64,000 nt of DNA, taken from JANNGC01 sp043757045. GTDB taxonomy: Bacteria; Verrucomicrobiota; Verrucomicrobiia; Limisphaerales; SIBH01. The stretch covers positions 1-64,000 of the forward strand of contig JAYVQC010000241.1 of NCBI GenBank assembly GCA_043757045.1, read 5' to 3'. Under the pieces are notes generated by a model that saw only the letters and a program-made list of their open reading frames with translations, was not told where the DNA came from and ran no database searches. Below, one piece after another: positions 25,338-33,090 of the stretch. The position numbers were made by a program, and so were the translations under genes. Position 1 is the stretch's first letter. Each line of letters begins with the position of its first letter.

Positions 25338-26558
25338 TCACCGCGCCCCGATCTTCAACGCCCGCACCCGGTCGCCGTCGTTGATGCGGTCGCCGGGATA
25401 AATGATCACCGCGTCCCCTTCGCTCAGGCCGTTCGTGATTTCCGTTTCAGTGCCGGAAGTACGTCCGGTGGTCACAGCCTGAAACACCGCGCGCCCGCTG
25501 CGGATCGCAAACACCGCGTGCTGTTCACCCCGACGAAAAACCGCGCCCGACGCGACCTTCAAAACCTTGTCCGCCTCCCAGGTGACGATGCGGGCCTCGA
25601 CTCGGAAATTGTCGCCCACGCCCGCGCGCTGTTCGAGCGGCGTGACGATGTCCGCAATGACGTTCACGCGCTGCTCCTCGACACCGAGCGCAGAGACTTT
25701 CGTGAACGCAGCCGGTTCGACCAATCGCACGCGCGCCTGCAACGGCTCCACACCGCCCCACTGTTCCAACTCCACGCGTGTGCCGGGCCGGATGGCCGCG
25801 CCGTCGCGCGACAGGACTTCAATCACCACTTCGAGGTCGGCGGGATTGCCGATTTCCACCAGCGGCAATCCGGCGGTCACGACGCGCGAGCTTTCTTCGA
25901 GAACGCGCAGCACACGACCGCCAGTGGGGGCTTTGACTTCGGTGGGCGGGCGGGCGGGACTGGTCGTGGGCGCTCCGAACTCCGCGAGTTCCGCCTCCAC
26001 TTGACGCAGCGCGGCCTGGGCGGCGGTGAGTTCCTTGGCGGCGGTCGTCTCGCGCAACTGGCCTTGTTCGAGTTCCTGGATGGAAACAGTTTTCTCAGCG
26101 AACAAAGTGTCAAAGCGTTTCAATTCGCTGGCGGCAAATTTCTGCGCGGCGCGGGCGCGTTCGACGTTCGCGAAGGCGGTGTCGCGCCGGGCCTCGGCCA
26201 GCGCACGGGTGCGGGCGTCGAGCAACACGGGCGAGAGCGGATCAATGACCGCGACGACGGTTTCGCCCGCAATGATTTCCGCGCCGGCCTTGAACGGAAT
26301 GCGCCGCAACTGTCCTGCGACCGGCGCGGACACCACGTAGCGTTGCTTGATGCGCGTCTTGCCCTCCTCGTTCACCGTCGCGCGCAGGCCGCCGCTCACG
26401 ACTTGCACCGTCTCGACGGGCAAGGGCTTCGGCCACAAGCCACCAACAATGAGCGCGAGCAGGAGCAGTGCGCCTGCGTAGGGCAGCCACCGGCGGCGCG
26501 GTGCGCGGCGTGCTTCGTGTCGGCGCGGCTGGAGCGTTTCTTTCGTCGGCGAATCCAT
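25338..26558 (-). CDS. RND-type efflux periplasmic adaptor (membrane-fusion protein)
   Basis: A 406-residue HlyD/AcrA-type adaptor with an N-terminal membrane anchor (WLPYAGALLLLALIVGGLW), lipoyl-like half-motifs (YVVSAPVAGQLRRIPFKAG and VKAPTGGRVLRVLEES) and a coiled-coil hairpin between them (about 100-200). Barrel and proximal domains follow (GDNFRVEARIV, GAVFRRGEQHAVFAI). It would link an inner-membrane pump to a TolC-type channel; no pump gene is adjacent in the window. Confidence 0.88.
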   Translation of the reverse strand: MDSPTKETLQPRRHEARRAPRRRWLPYAGALLLLALIVGGLWPKPLPVETVQVVSGGLRATVNEEGKTRIKQRYVVSAPVAGQLRRIPFKAGAEIIAGETVVAVIDPLSPVLLDARTRALAEARRDTAFANVERARAAQKFAASELKRFDTLFAEKTVSIQELEQGQLRETTAAKELTAAQAALRQVEAELAEFGAPTTSPARPPTEVKAPTGGRVLRVLEESSRVVTAGLPLVEIGNPADLEVVIEVLSRDGAAIRPGTRVELEQWGGVEPLQARVRLVEPAAFTKVSALGVEEQRVNVIADIVTPLEQRAGVGDNFRVEARIVTWEADKVLKVASGAVFRRGEQHAVFAIRSGRAVFQAVTTGRTSGTETEITNGLSEGDAVIIYPGDRINDGDRVRALKIGAR

Positions 26559-27386
26559 CGTGGTGGGAAGCCTAATGGTGCCGGTCGCAACTTTCGAGTT
26601 TTGTCCGGCACCCGGCGTTTCCGCCTTCCGGTGGGCTGAGCCTAACGATTGTTATTTGATGAGGTCGCAGTTTCGCGAGTCCAAAATCGCCGGGCCGTGA
26701 AAACGACCCTTTAACTGCACAAAAGCGTAGTCGTCGAACACCGGTGGGCTGCGAAGAATCGCGAACCCAGAGCGGGTGGAAATATGCGTAATTTTGCGAG
26801 GTAAAAACAGGGTATTACCACGCTATTTGTGTTGGCGTAAAAACAGAATCGGCCCGGGGAATTCCGGTGCGCAGTCCGCCAGGCATTCAATGCTCCCGCT
26901 TGAGTCTTGGGCGTGGTTTGAGACGGCTCGAGTCGTAAAATCCTGACTTAAAAATTGCCCCGCAGTTCGGGCGAAACTTGTCGCCCGTCAGCAAACGCAA
27001 ATTGAGGAAATCACCATTATCAAATGACTTTCGATGAGGTTTCTAAAGTTTTTTTAATGTCCTACCGTTAGAAACATGGCATTCGTTTTTTGCGGCGACC
27101 CAGGGTACTACGAGGCGGCACAGCGACAATTCTTTCCCCGAAATCGTCCTTTCCATTTCTGCCCGCGTTGCCATAGGTTTTCTTACGCAATGAGTGTCTC
27201 GCCCAAAATTGGGCAGTCGGCCTTCCGCTCGGTGATTTTTAGCCAGCTACTCTTGTCGTAATTTCGCGCATTTCACCGAAAAGCTAGTAGGCATGGCCGC
27301 TGCTGACTGGGGCGAGACTGGTCGCAGGACTGAAGAGCGGATTGGGATGATTCAACTGCGGCAGGGAAAATTTGGATGTGACCCCT
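26559..27386. other. Long intergenic region upstream of the alginate-type locus
   Basis: About 830 bp without a convincing gene. It is visibly richer in A/T than the flanking DNA, especially 26990-27260, with several A- and T-runs. A 61-codon open frame (27076-27261) lacks codon bias or recognisable content. It separates the divergent adaptor gene from the first response regulator and probably holds the promoter region(s) of the polysaccharide locus, but no clear promoter or riboswitch can be named. Confidence 0.5.
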
Positions 27387-28061
27387 ATGAGCAATCAGAA
27401 GAAAGTGAAAATCAAAGTGCTGGCGGTTGATGACCACCCGGTCGTCGTGGAAGGCGTGCGTTCCTGCCTCCGTCCCTTTACGCAATTTGAGGTCGTGGGC
27501 GTGGCCGCAGGAGGAGAAGACGCGCTGGCCAAGGCCAAGAAACTTTTGCCCGATGTCATCCTCATGGACATCAACATGCCGGGCTTGGACGGACTGGAAA
27601 CGACTCGTCGGCTCAAACAGGCCTGCCCGAAGGCCAGGGTGCTGATGTTCGCCGGGCGCGAGGAAAACGACGCGGTGGGAGAGATGATTCAGGCCGGAGC
27701 CAAGGGCTGCATCCGTAAGAGCGCGTCGGCAGAGGAACTGGTTTCCGCCATCGAACGCGTCCATCAGGGTGAAACTTTCTTCTCGGCGGATGTCGCGCAG
27801 ATGTTTTTCGAGGATTACGTGAAGCGCGGCGGCCGGGCGCAGGAGAACGTGACCAAGCGCATTTCCGAGCGTGAGCGCCAGGTGCTGCACCTGATCGTAG
27901 AAGGCGCGGCGAATAAAGAGGCGGCGGATACCCTGCAAATTAGTGTTCGCACGGTCGAGAAGCACCGTCAGCGCATCATGAAGAAGCTGGGCGTCCACAA
28001 GGCCACGGAACTCGTGCGATTTGCCATCACCAAGGGCATTGTGAATGTCGGGGCCTATTGA
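27387..28061 (+). CDS. NarL/FixJ-type response regulator
   Basis: A 224-residue regulator with a receiver domain (VLAVDDHPVVVEGV; phospho-acceptor Asp61 in VILMDINMPG) and a LuxR-type helix-turn-helix (ISERERQVLHLIVEG, ISVRTVEKHRQRIMKKLGV). The usual Thr/Ser of the receiver switch is not apparent in VLMFAGREEN. It lies 280 bp ahead of the alg8-like gene and is a paralogue of the regulator that closes the locus (56969-57634). No sensor kinase is adjacent. The ATG at 27387 is preferred to an upstream in-frame TTG. Confidence 0.93.
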   Translation: MSNQKKVKIKVLAVDDHPVVVEGVRSCLRPFTQFEVVGVAAGGEDALAKAKKLLPDVILMDINMPGLDGLETTRRLKQACPKARVLMFAGREENDAVGEMIQAGAKGCIRKSASAEELVSAIERVHQGETFFSADVAQMFFEDYVKRGGRAQENVTKRISERERQVLHLIVEGAANKEAADTLQISVRTVEKHRQRIMKKLGVHKATELVRFAITKGIVNVGAY

Positions 28062-28341
28062 GGTATGAGCTGCGCGGCCTTGTTTGCCGCCATTCCGACC
28101 GTTCACTTTTTGCGCCCGGTGCCCCGTCTTTTTTCGAGACTCGTCTGCCTCAGTTTGAGATTACGCAAGACAGCGTAATTTTTGGGTTCGCACTAAGGCG
28201 CAGGCTTTCGTTCGCACTTTACCCAGATTCACGGTTCGGAAGTCCGCCGTTAAAGATCTATGTACGTTGGTTCACCGAAAGGGAGGAAGAGGTTTCCCGG
28301 AAAAATGCAGGTGATACTCAACTAATGCCCGGAAGGGACCG

Positions 28342-30180
28342 ATGGATACGCACGAAGCTCGTGAAAGTTCGCAGCGAGTTTCTTCTGCCGGTCCGAATCA
28401 GAAAGTTTCAGAAGTAATGCTTGGAAACGCACAAAGCGCCGTTCCTGAATCAACAGGAAAGGCCTTATTGACCGATGATGCGCTGCAATGCCGCCGAGGA
28501 GCGGGATGGCAGCGCCAATTGGTTGTCACCATCGCCCTCATTGCGATGGCGGTCGTGCTTTTGCGCATCGTGGGCGGCGTGAACACTTGGGCCACGCACC
28601 GCCTCGAAGTCCTTCTGACCGTGGGCGGCATCGCCTTCTGGCGCTGGAGTTGGTTCCTCCTTCAGAACGTGCGGGCCATCATCTATCGCTACTGGGTATT
28701 TCCCCGCCTGCGCCGTGATGCCGAGCGCGCGGTGGCCGAGATGGGTCCGGTGCCGGAAGTGACCGTCCTCGCCACGACTTACCACGAGAAGCCTTGGATC
28801 ACTCGCGCCGTCTTCGGCTCCATTTTCCGCGAACTCAGCACGCTGCAAGGTTTGGTTAAACCACCCACGCTGATTTGCATCGGCGGCTGCGACGAGGATG
28901 ACGCGACCATCCGCGCCATTCACGCCGAGTGCAGTGCGGAATTGACCCCCGCTGATCCGTCACAATGGCCGCCGAGACTCATCATCGGGCGTGGCGACAA
29001 GGGCAAGCGCCTTGCGCTCGGCCTCGGCATGGAGGAAATCTCCCAGCTTAGTCTGCGCGAAGACGGCGTGGTCATCATTCTCGACGGCGACACCATGTTT
29101 CAGACCGGTCTGCTCGCGAAGGTGCTGCCCATTTTCCGCCTCAAACCCACCGTCTCCGCCATTACAACGAATGAAGATGGCACGGTGAAAGGCGACCCTT
29201 GGATCGCGGAATGGACTTCGCTGCGCTTCGGTTTGCGCCATCGTTCCATGTGCTCGATTTCGCTCTCCGGCAAACTGCTCTGCCTCACCGGGCGTTTTTC
29301 TGTTTTCCGCGCGGCTGTGGTTATTGACCCGAGCTTCCGCGCACAGGTTGAGCACGATGTCATTCATCATTGGCTCTGGGGTTCCTTTGAAATGCTCAGT
29401 GGCGACGACAAGAGCACCTGGTTCTGGCTGGCAAAGAATGGCCATCGAATGCTCTACGTGCCGGACGCGATGGTCTCGACGTTTGAAGTCGTCTCCGGTT
29501 CTGCGGTGCATCGCGCGATGGCGAATACGCGCCGCTGGTCCGGCAACAGCGTGCGCCACGGCTGGCGGGCCATGATGCTCGGGCCGAAGAAGCTCGGCTG
29601 GTTCCCGTGGTATTGCCTCATTGATCAGCGGCTCACGATGCTGACAATTTTGTTCGGCCCGTCCGTCGCGATTTTCACCTGCGTGACGGGGCGGTGGGAC
29701 ATGGCGGCGGCCTATTTGCTTTGGGTTTTTTCCTCACGCATCGCGCACGCATCGATTTCATGGCGGCACGGACGGCGCTTCTCGGCCTACTACATTCCGC
29801 TGCAAGTGATCGCGGACTGGGTCACGGCGCTGACGAAGTTGTGGGTCATTTTCCACCCGGCAAAACAGAACTGGATGAACCGCGGCAAGCGGACGCTGAA
29901 CACGACGCAAGGCTCGGCGTTCTATAAATTGCGCACCGGCTTCGCCCACTACCTCTACGCGTTTTCTTGCGCGTGCGTGATGATCACGGTCGGGCTGGCG
30001 CTCGGCTTCCTCCCGATTTTCCGCGACACGCGGCTGTTCATGCGTTCGACGCCGGCTAAACAACAGACGGAGCCGAAGTCCGATTCTCAGGCGCGCAAAC
30101 CTTTCTTCAATTTCTTCGGCAAGCAAGTCGCCACGAAACCTATTTCACAAAACGCCCTGGCCGCGTCTCCCGAACTCTGA
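28342..30180 (+). CDS. alg8: Alg8-like polymannuronate polymerase (GT2 family)
   Basis: Inner-membrane processive glycosyltransferase, 612 residues, resembling alginate polymerase Alg8. Two membrane segments precede the catalytic domain (VVTIALIAMAVVLLRIVGG; VLLTVGGIAFWRW) and several follow. Shared features with Alg8 as I know it include VIILDGDTMF (DxD), the TNEDGTVKG loop, the SLRFGLRHRSMCSISLS segment, LTGRFSVFRAAVV, SGDDKSTWFW and the RRW motif in TRRWSGNSVR. It would polymerise GDP-mannuronate while exporting the chain. An ATG at 28417 is an alternative start. The C-terminal tail of about 50 residues is extra. Confidence 0.9.
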   Translation: MDTHEARESSQRVSSAGPNQKVSEVMLGNAQSAVPESTGKALLTDDALQCRRGAGWQRQLVVTIALIAMAVVLLRIVGGVNTWATHRLEVLLTVGGIAFWRWSWFLLQNVRAIIYRYWVFPRLRRDAERAVAEMGPVPEVTVLATTYHEKPWITRAVFGSIFRELSTLQGLVKPPTLICIGGCDEDDATIRAIHAECSAELTPADPSQWPPRLIIGRGDKGKRLALGLGMEEISQLSLREDGVVIILDGDTMFQTGLLAKVLPIFRLKPTVSAITTNEDGTVKGDPWIAEWTSLRFGLRHRSMCSISLSGKLLCLTGRFSVFRAAVVIDPSFRAQVEHDVIHHWLWGSFEMLSGDDKSTWFWLAKNGHRMLYVPDAMVSTFEVVSGSAVHRAMANTRRWSGNSVRHGWRAMMLGPKKLGWFPWYCLIDQRLTMLTILFGPSVAIFTCVTGRWDMAAAYLLWVFSSRIAHASISWRHGRRFSAYYIPLQVIADWVTALTKLWVIFHPAKQNWMNRGKRTLNTTQGSAFYKLRTGFAHYLYAFSCACVMITVGLALGFLPIFRDTRLFMRSTPAKQQTEPKSDSQARKPFFNFFGKQVATKPISQNALAASPEL

Positions 30181-30189
30181 ACATTCACC

Positions 30190-31404
30190 ATGAGCACCAC
30201 CCCCAACGACCAACCCAAAACCAAAGCGCCGGTCGCGCGCACCGTCGTGATCTGCCTCGTGCTGATTCTGACGCTTGCGGCCATTGCCCTCGCGATTCCG
30301 TGGGCGAACTACCGTTACAAAAACATCGTCCTGCGCGAAGCGTCTGTGCGCGGTGCGGTCACCAAGCTCGGGGCGCGCATTGATGGGCGCATCAAGAGCA
30401 TCGAAGTCGTACCCGGCCAGATCGTGACCAAAGGCCAGATCCTTTTGCGGATGGAAGACAGCCACTTGCGCGCGGCGCTGGAGCGGGCGCGGGGTGATCT
30501 GAAGTCCGCCAAGCTTGAACTCGAAAACGAAAAACTCAGTATCGCCCAGGCCCGTCGCCGCCTGATTTTCGAGATTGATCGCAGCAAACTCGCCATCAAA
30601 AAGGCCACCAGCGAAGTCGCCGCCCAGACCAGCAGCCTCACCCGCTTGGAGAAACAATACGACCGCGTCTCAGCCCTCGTTAAGACCGGCGCCGCCGCCG
30701 TCGCCGAACTCGACAAAATCACCGGCGACCGCGACCGCTCCCTCGCCTATGTCAACTCCGCCGGCACCTCCCTCGAAGTCGCCGAGACCAACCACGAACG
30801 CGCAAAGTCCGAACTCGAAGGACTGCAAATCCGCGAAAACCGCCTCGGCGTCATGGAAGTACAAATCGCCGTCGCCCAAGCCAAAGTGGACATCGCCGAA
30901 GCCGACATCGAATCCGCCATCGTCACCGCCCCCGAAGACGGCCGCGTCATCGAACGCATCGTCAACATCGGCGGCTCCGCCAAAGTCGGCGAGCCCATTC
31001 TCTCCGTGTGGATTGGCAAAGCCTGGGTCGAGGCGTGGGCTGATGAGCGCGACCTGCACAAGATTCAAACCGGCAGTCCCGTGGACATTTCCTTCGACTC
31101 CTCACCGGATCGCAAACTGACCGGTCGCGTCGAAAGCATCGGCCTGATGACCGACAAGCAGATGGCTCCGAGCCTCGTGCCCACGACGCTGCACGCCTTC
31201 ATGCGGAACAGCGCGATGGTGCCGATTCGCATCGCCCTTGATGACGAGAATCCGCCTGTGCAACTCGGACTCTCCGTCCTCGTTGGCATCCGCAAAGGCG
31301 CGGAATCCGAGTCCATCGCCAAGAAAACGAACGCCACCAAAAACGGCACCGCCACCATTTCCCGTCCCAGCAGCAGCACCGAGCCTTCTGTCACGAAACT
31401 CTAA
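30190..31404 (+). CDS. Alg44-like membrane-fusion protein lacking a PilZ domain
   Basis: A 404-residue HlyD-type protein: short cytoplasmic N-terminus (about 18 residues), one membrane span (VVICLVLILTLAAIALAIPWA), lipoyl-like half-motifs (GARIDGRIKSIEVVPGQIV and VTAPEDGRVIERIVNIGG) around a long coiled coil (about 95-245), then a beta-barrel part. Its place directly after alg8 (9-bp gap) is that of alg44. Pseudomonas Alg44 carries an N-terminal PilZ domain that binds cyclic di-GMP; no PilZ motif is present here. With the TolC-family gene downstream it could form a periplasmic conduit. A generic HlyD adaptor is the alternative reading. Confidence 0.85.
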   Translation: MSTTPNDQPKTKAPVARTVVICLVLILTLAAIALAIPWANYRYKNIVLREASVRGAVTKLGARIDGRIKSIEVVPGQIVTKGQILLRMEDSHLRAALERARGDLKSAKLELENEKLSIAQARRRLIFEIDRSKLAIKKATSEVAAQTSSLTRLEKQYDRVSALVKTGAAAVAELDKITGDRDRSLAYVNSAGTSLEVAETNHERAKSELEGLQIRENRLGVMEVQIAVAQAKVDIAEADIESAIVTAPEDGRVIERIVNIGGSAKVGEPILSVWIGKAWVEAWADERDLHKIQTGSPVDISFDSSPDRKLTGRVESIGLMTDKQMAPSLVPTTLHAFMRNSAMVPIRIALDDENPPVQLGLSVLVGIRKGAESESIAKKTNATKNGTATISRPSSSTEPSVTKL

Positions 31405-31460
31405 AACTCGAAACCAACAGTCCGTTCCAAAACACAGCAGTTCCAAAAACAACAACACCA

Positions 31461-31480
31461 GAAATCAGAAAGCAGAAAAT
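31461..31480 (+). repeat. AGAAAGCAGAAA repeat arm at the algD start
   Basis: GAAATCAGAAAGCAGAAAAT lies directly before the algD ATG. The same unit recurs at the starts of the algG-like (33003) and PL8 (52360) genes. Here no inverse arm follows, and the purine-rich run may serve as the ribosome-binding region. Confidence 0.6.
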
Positions 31481-32941
31481 ATGAAAGTAAGCATCTTCGG
31501 TCTCGGATATGTCGGGTGCGTCACCGCCGCCTGTTTGGCGAAGGATGGCCACGAAGTCGTGGGCGTGGACGTCGTCGCCTCCAAAGTGGAAAAACTGGCC
31601 GCCGGCCGGGCCACCGTGGTGGAGACGGGTCTCGACGAACTCATCGCGGAGGGTCATCGCACCCGCCGCATCACCGCCACCACCGATGGTCGCAAAGCCG
31701 TCCTCGAGACGGACGCCTCCATCGTCTGCGTCGGCACGCCCACTGGCAGCGACGGGCAGATGGACCTCACGGCCCTGCGCGCCACCATCGAGTTCATTGG
31801 CCGCGCCATGCGCGCCAAGATGGACCGCCACGTCGTCATCATGCGCAGCACCGTTCCGGCCGGCACGGCGGAATCGGTCGTGTTGCCGCTGCTCAATCCG
31901 AACACGCCGCCGGCGGCTCTGTTCGCGGACAGCAACCTGATCGTGGTGCCGGAATTCCTGCGCGAAAGCTCGGCCATCGCGGATTATTATGATCCGCCGT
32001 TCACGCTGGTCGGCAGCGCCTCCGGCAAGCCCGACAACAACGCCGAAGTGGTGGAAGAACTCTTCGGCCACATCACCGGCAGCGTGCAGTGGGTGCCGCT
32101 CCGCGAAGCAGAAATGTTGAAGGCCGTGTGCAACGCCTTCCACGCCCTTAAGGTCGCGTTCGCGAACGAAGTCGGCGCGCTCTGCACCGCGATGTCCATT
32201 GACGGCCACAGCCTGATGGCTCAGTTCGTCAAAGACACCAAGTTGAACATCTCTCCGGCCTACATGCGCCCCGGCCTGCCTTTCGGCGGCTCCTGCTTGC
32301 CGAAGGATTTGCGGATGCTCTGCCAGGTGGCGGGCGATCACGGCGTGGACCTGCCGCTCTTCCGCGGCACGCTGTCCAGCAACGAAGCCCACCTCAAGCG
32401 GGTGCTCGACCTGGTGCCGAGCCACGGCTCGCGCCGCATTGGTTTGAACGGCCTGGCCTTCAAGTCCGGCACCGACGATTTGCGCGAAAGCCCGATTGTC
32501 TTTATCGCCGAGCATCTCATCGGCAAGGGCTACGACGTGAAGATTCACGATCCTGGCATCCATGAGTCGCTGCTCACCGGCGCGAACAAGGAATACATCG
32601 AGACCCGCATTCCGCATCTCTCCAGCCGGCTCGTGCCGACGCTCGAGCAGTTGATAGAGCATTCGGACATCCTGTTGCTCACGCGCAACGGCGAGGAACT
32701 CGTGCAGAAGGTCGTGGAATCCGGCAAGCGCCCGATCCTCGTGGACCTGCGCGGTCAGGACAAACTGGTGAAGAAACTTCTCCAGTCCCGCAAGACCAAG
32801 AAGGCCATCGGCGAGGACGCCCTCCTGCCCTCACCGCAGCACGGCAACCGTCCCGCGCCCATCGCCAAGAACGGCGGACGCCCGACAAATGGCAATGGCA
32901 ACGGCCACAGCAACGGACGCAAAGACCTGGTCAAAATGTAA
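31481..32941 (+). CDS. algD: GDP-mannose 6-dehydrogenase AlgD
   Basis: NAD-dependent four-electron dehydrogenase that oxidises GDP-mannose to GDP-mannuronate, the committed precursor of alginate. From ATG 31481 the protein has 486 residues. The Rossmann motif is SIFGLGYVGCVTAACL; the catalytic cysteine (Cys272) is in FGGSCLPKD. Segments VPEFLRESSAI, YMRPG and KSGTDDLRESP match AlgD more closely than general UDP-glucose dehydrogenases, though these are related. A low-complexity tail rich in Asn and Gly (last ~35 residues) is additional. A GC hairpin (32959-32987) follows the stop. Confidence 0.9.
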   Translation: MKVSIFGLGYVGCVTAACLAKDGHEVVGVDVVASKVEKLAAGRATVVETGLDELIAEGHRTRRITATTDGRKAVLETDASIVCVGTPTGSDGQMDLTALRATIEFIGRAMRAKMDRHVVIMRSTVPAGTAESVVLPLLNPNTPPAALFADSNLIVVPEFLRESSAIADYYDPPFTLVGSASGKPDNNAEVVEELFGHITGSVQWVPLREAEMLKAVCNAFHALKVAFANEVGALCTAMSIDGHSLMAQFVKDTKLNISPAYMRPGLPFGGSCLPKDLRMLCQVAGDHGVDLPLFRGTLSSNEAHLKRVLDLVPSHGSRRIGLNGLAFKSGTDDLRESPIVFIAEHLIGKGYDVKIHDPGIHESLLTGANKEYIETRIPHLSSRLVPTLEQLIEHSDILLLTRNGEELVQKVVESGKRPILVDLRGQDKLVKKLLQSRKTKKAIGEDALLPSPQHGNRPAPIAKNGGRPTNGNGNGHSNGRKDLVKM

Positions 32942-32958
32942 TTGGAATTGAACGGACG

Positions 32959-32987
32959 GCCCGCCGCAGCGCCGAGCTGCGGCGGGC
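32959..32987 (+). other. GC-rich hairpin between algD and the algG-like gene
   Basis: GCCCGCCGCAG pairs perfectly with CTGCGGCGGGC across a 7-base loop. No T-run follows, so it is more likely an mRNA-stabilising or partial-termination element, or a REP relic, than a full terminator. Confidence 0.55.
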
Positions 32988-33002
32988 TTGCTCGCAAACT
33001 GA

Positions 33003-33090
33003 AAAGCAGAAAGCACAACACAGAAATGAATTCACTAAAGCCCAGGACGCCCTTCTGCTTTCTGCTTTCTGCTTTCTGCTTTCTGCTTTT
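33003..33090. repeat. TTTCTGC inverted repeat at the algG-like gene start
   Basis: A short AGCAGAAAG-type arm at 33003-33026 precedes the ATG, and five units of TTTCTGC run from 33053 to 33090 inside the gene, where they encode the hydrophobic core of the signal peptide. Confidence 0.8.

Noticed and set aside
26640..26660. A second GCCTAAC box, possible attC
   Set aside because: No partner GTTRRRY box in a suitable position and no orphan gene between; a 7-bp match is expected by chance.
27076..27261. 61-codon open frame in the gap before the response regulator
   Set aside because: No codon bias like the neighbouring genes, no recognisable motif; probably chance.
28058..28417. 119-codon plus-strand frame between the first regulator and alg8
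   Set aside because: It runs into the start of the alg8 gene in another frame and shows no third-position GC bias or domain; likely chance.
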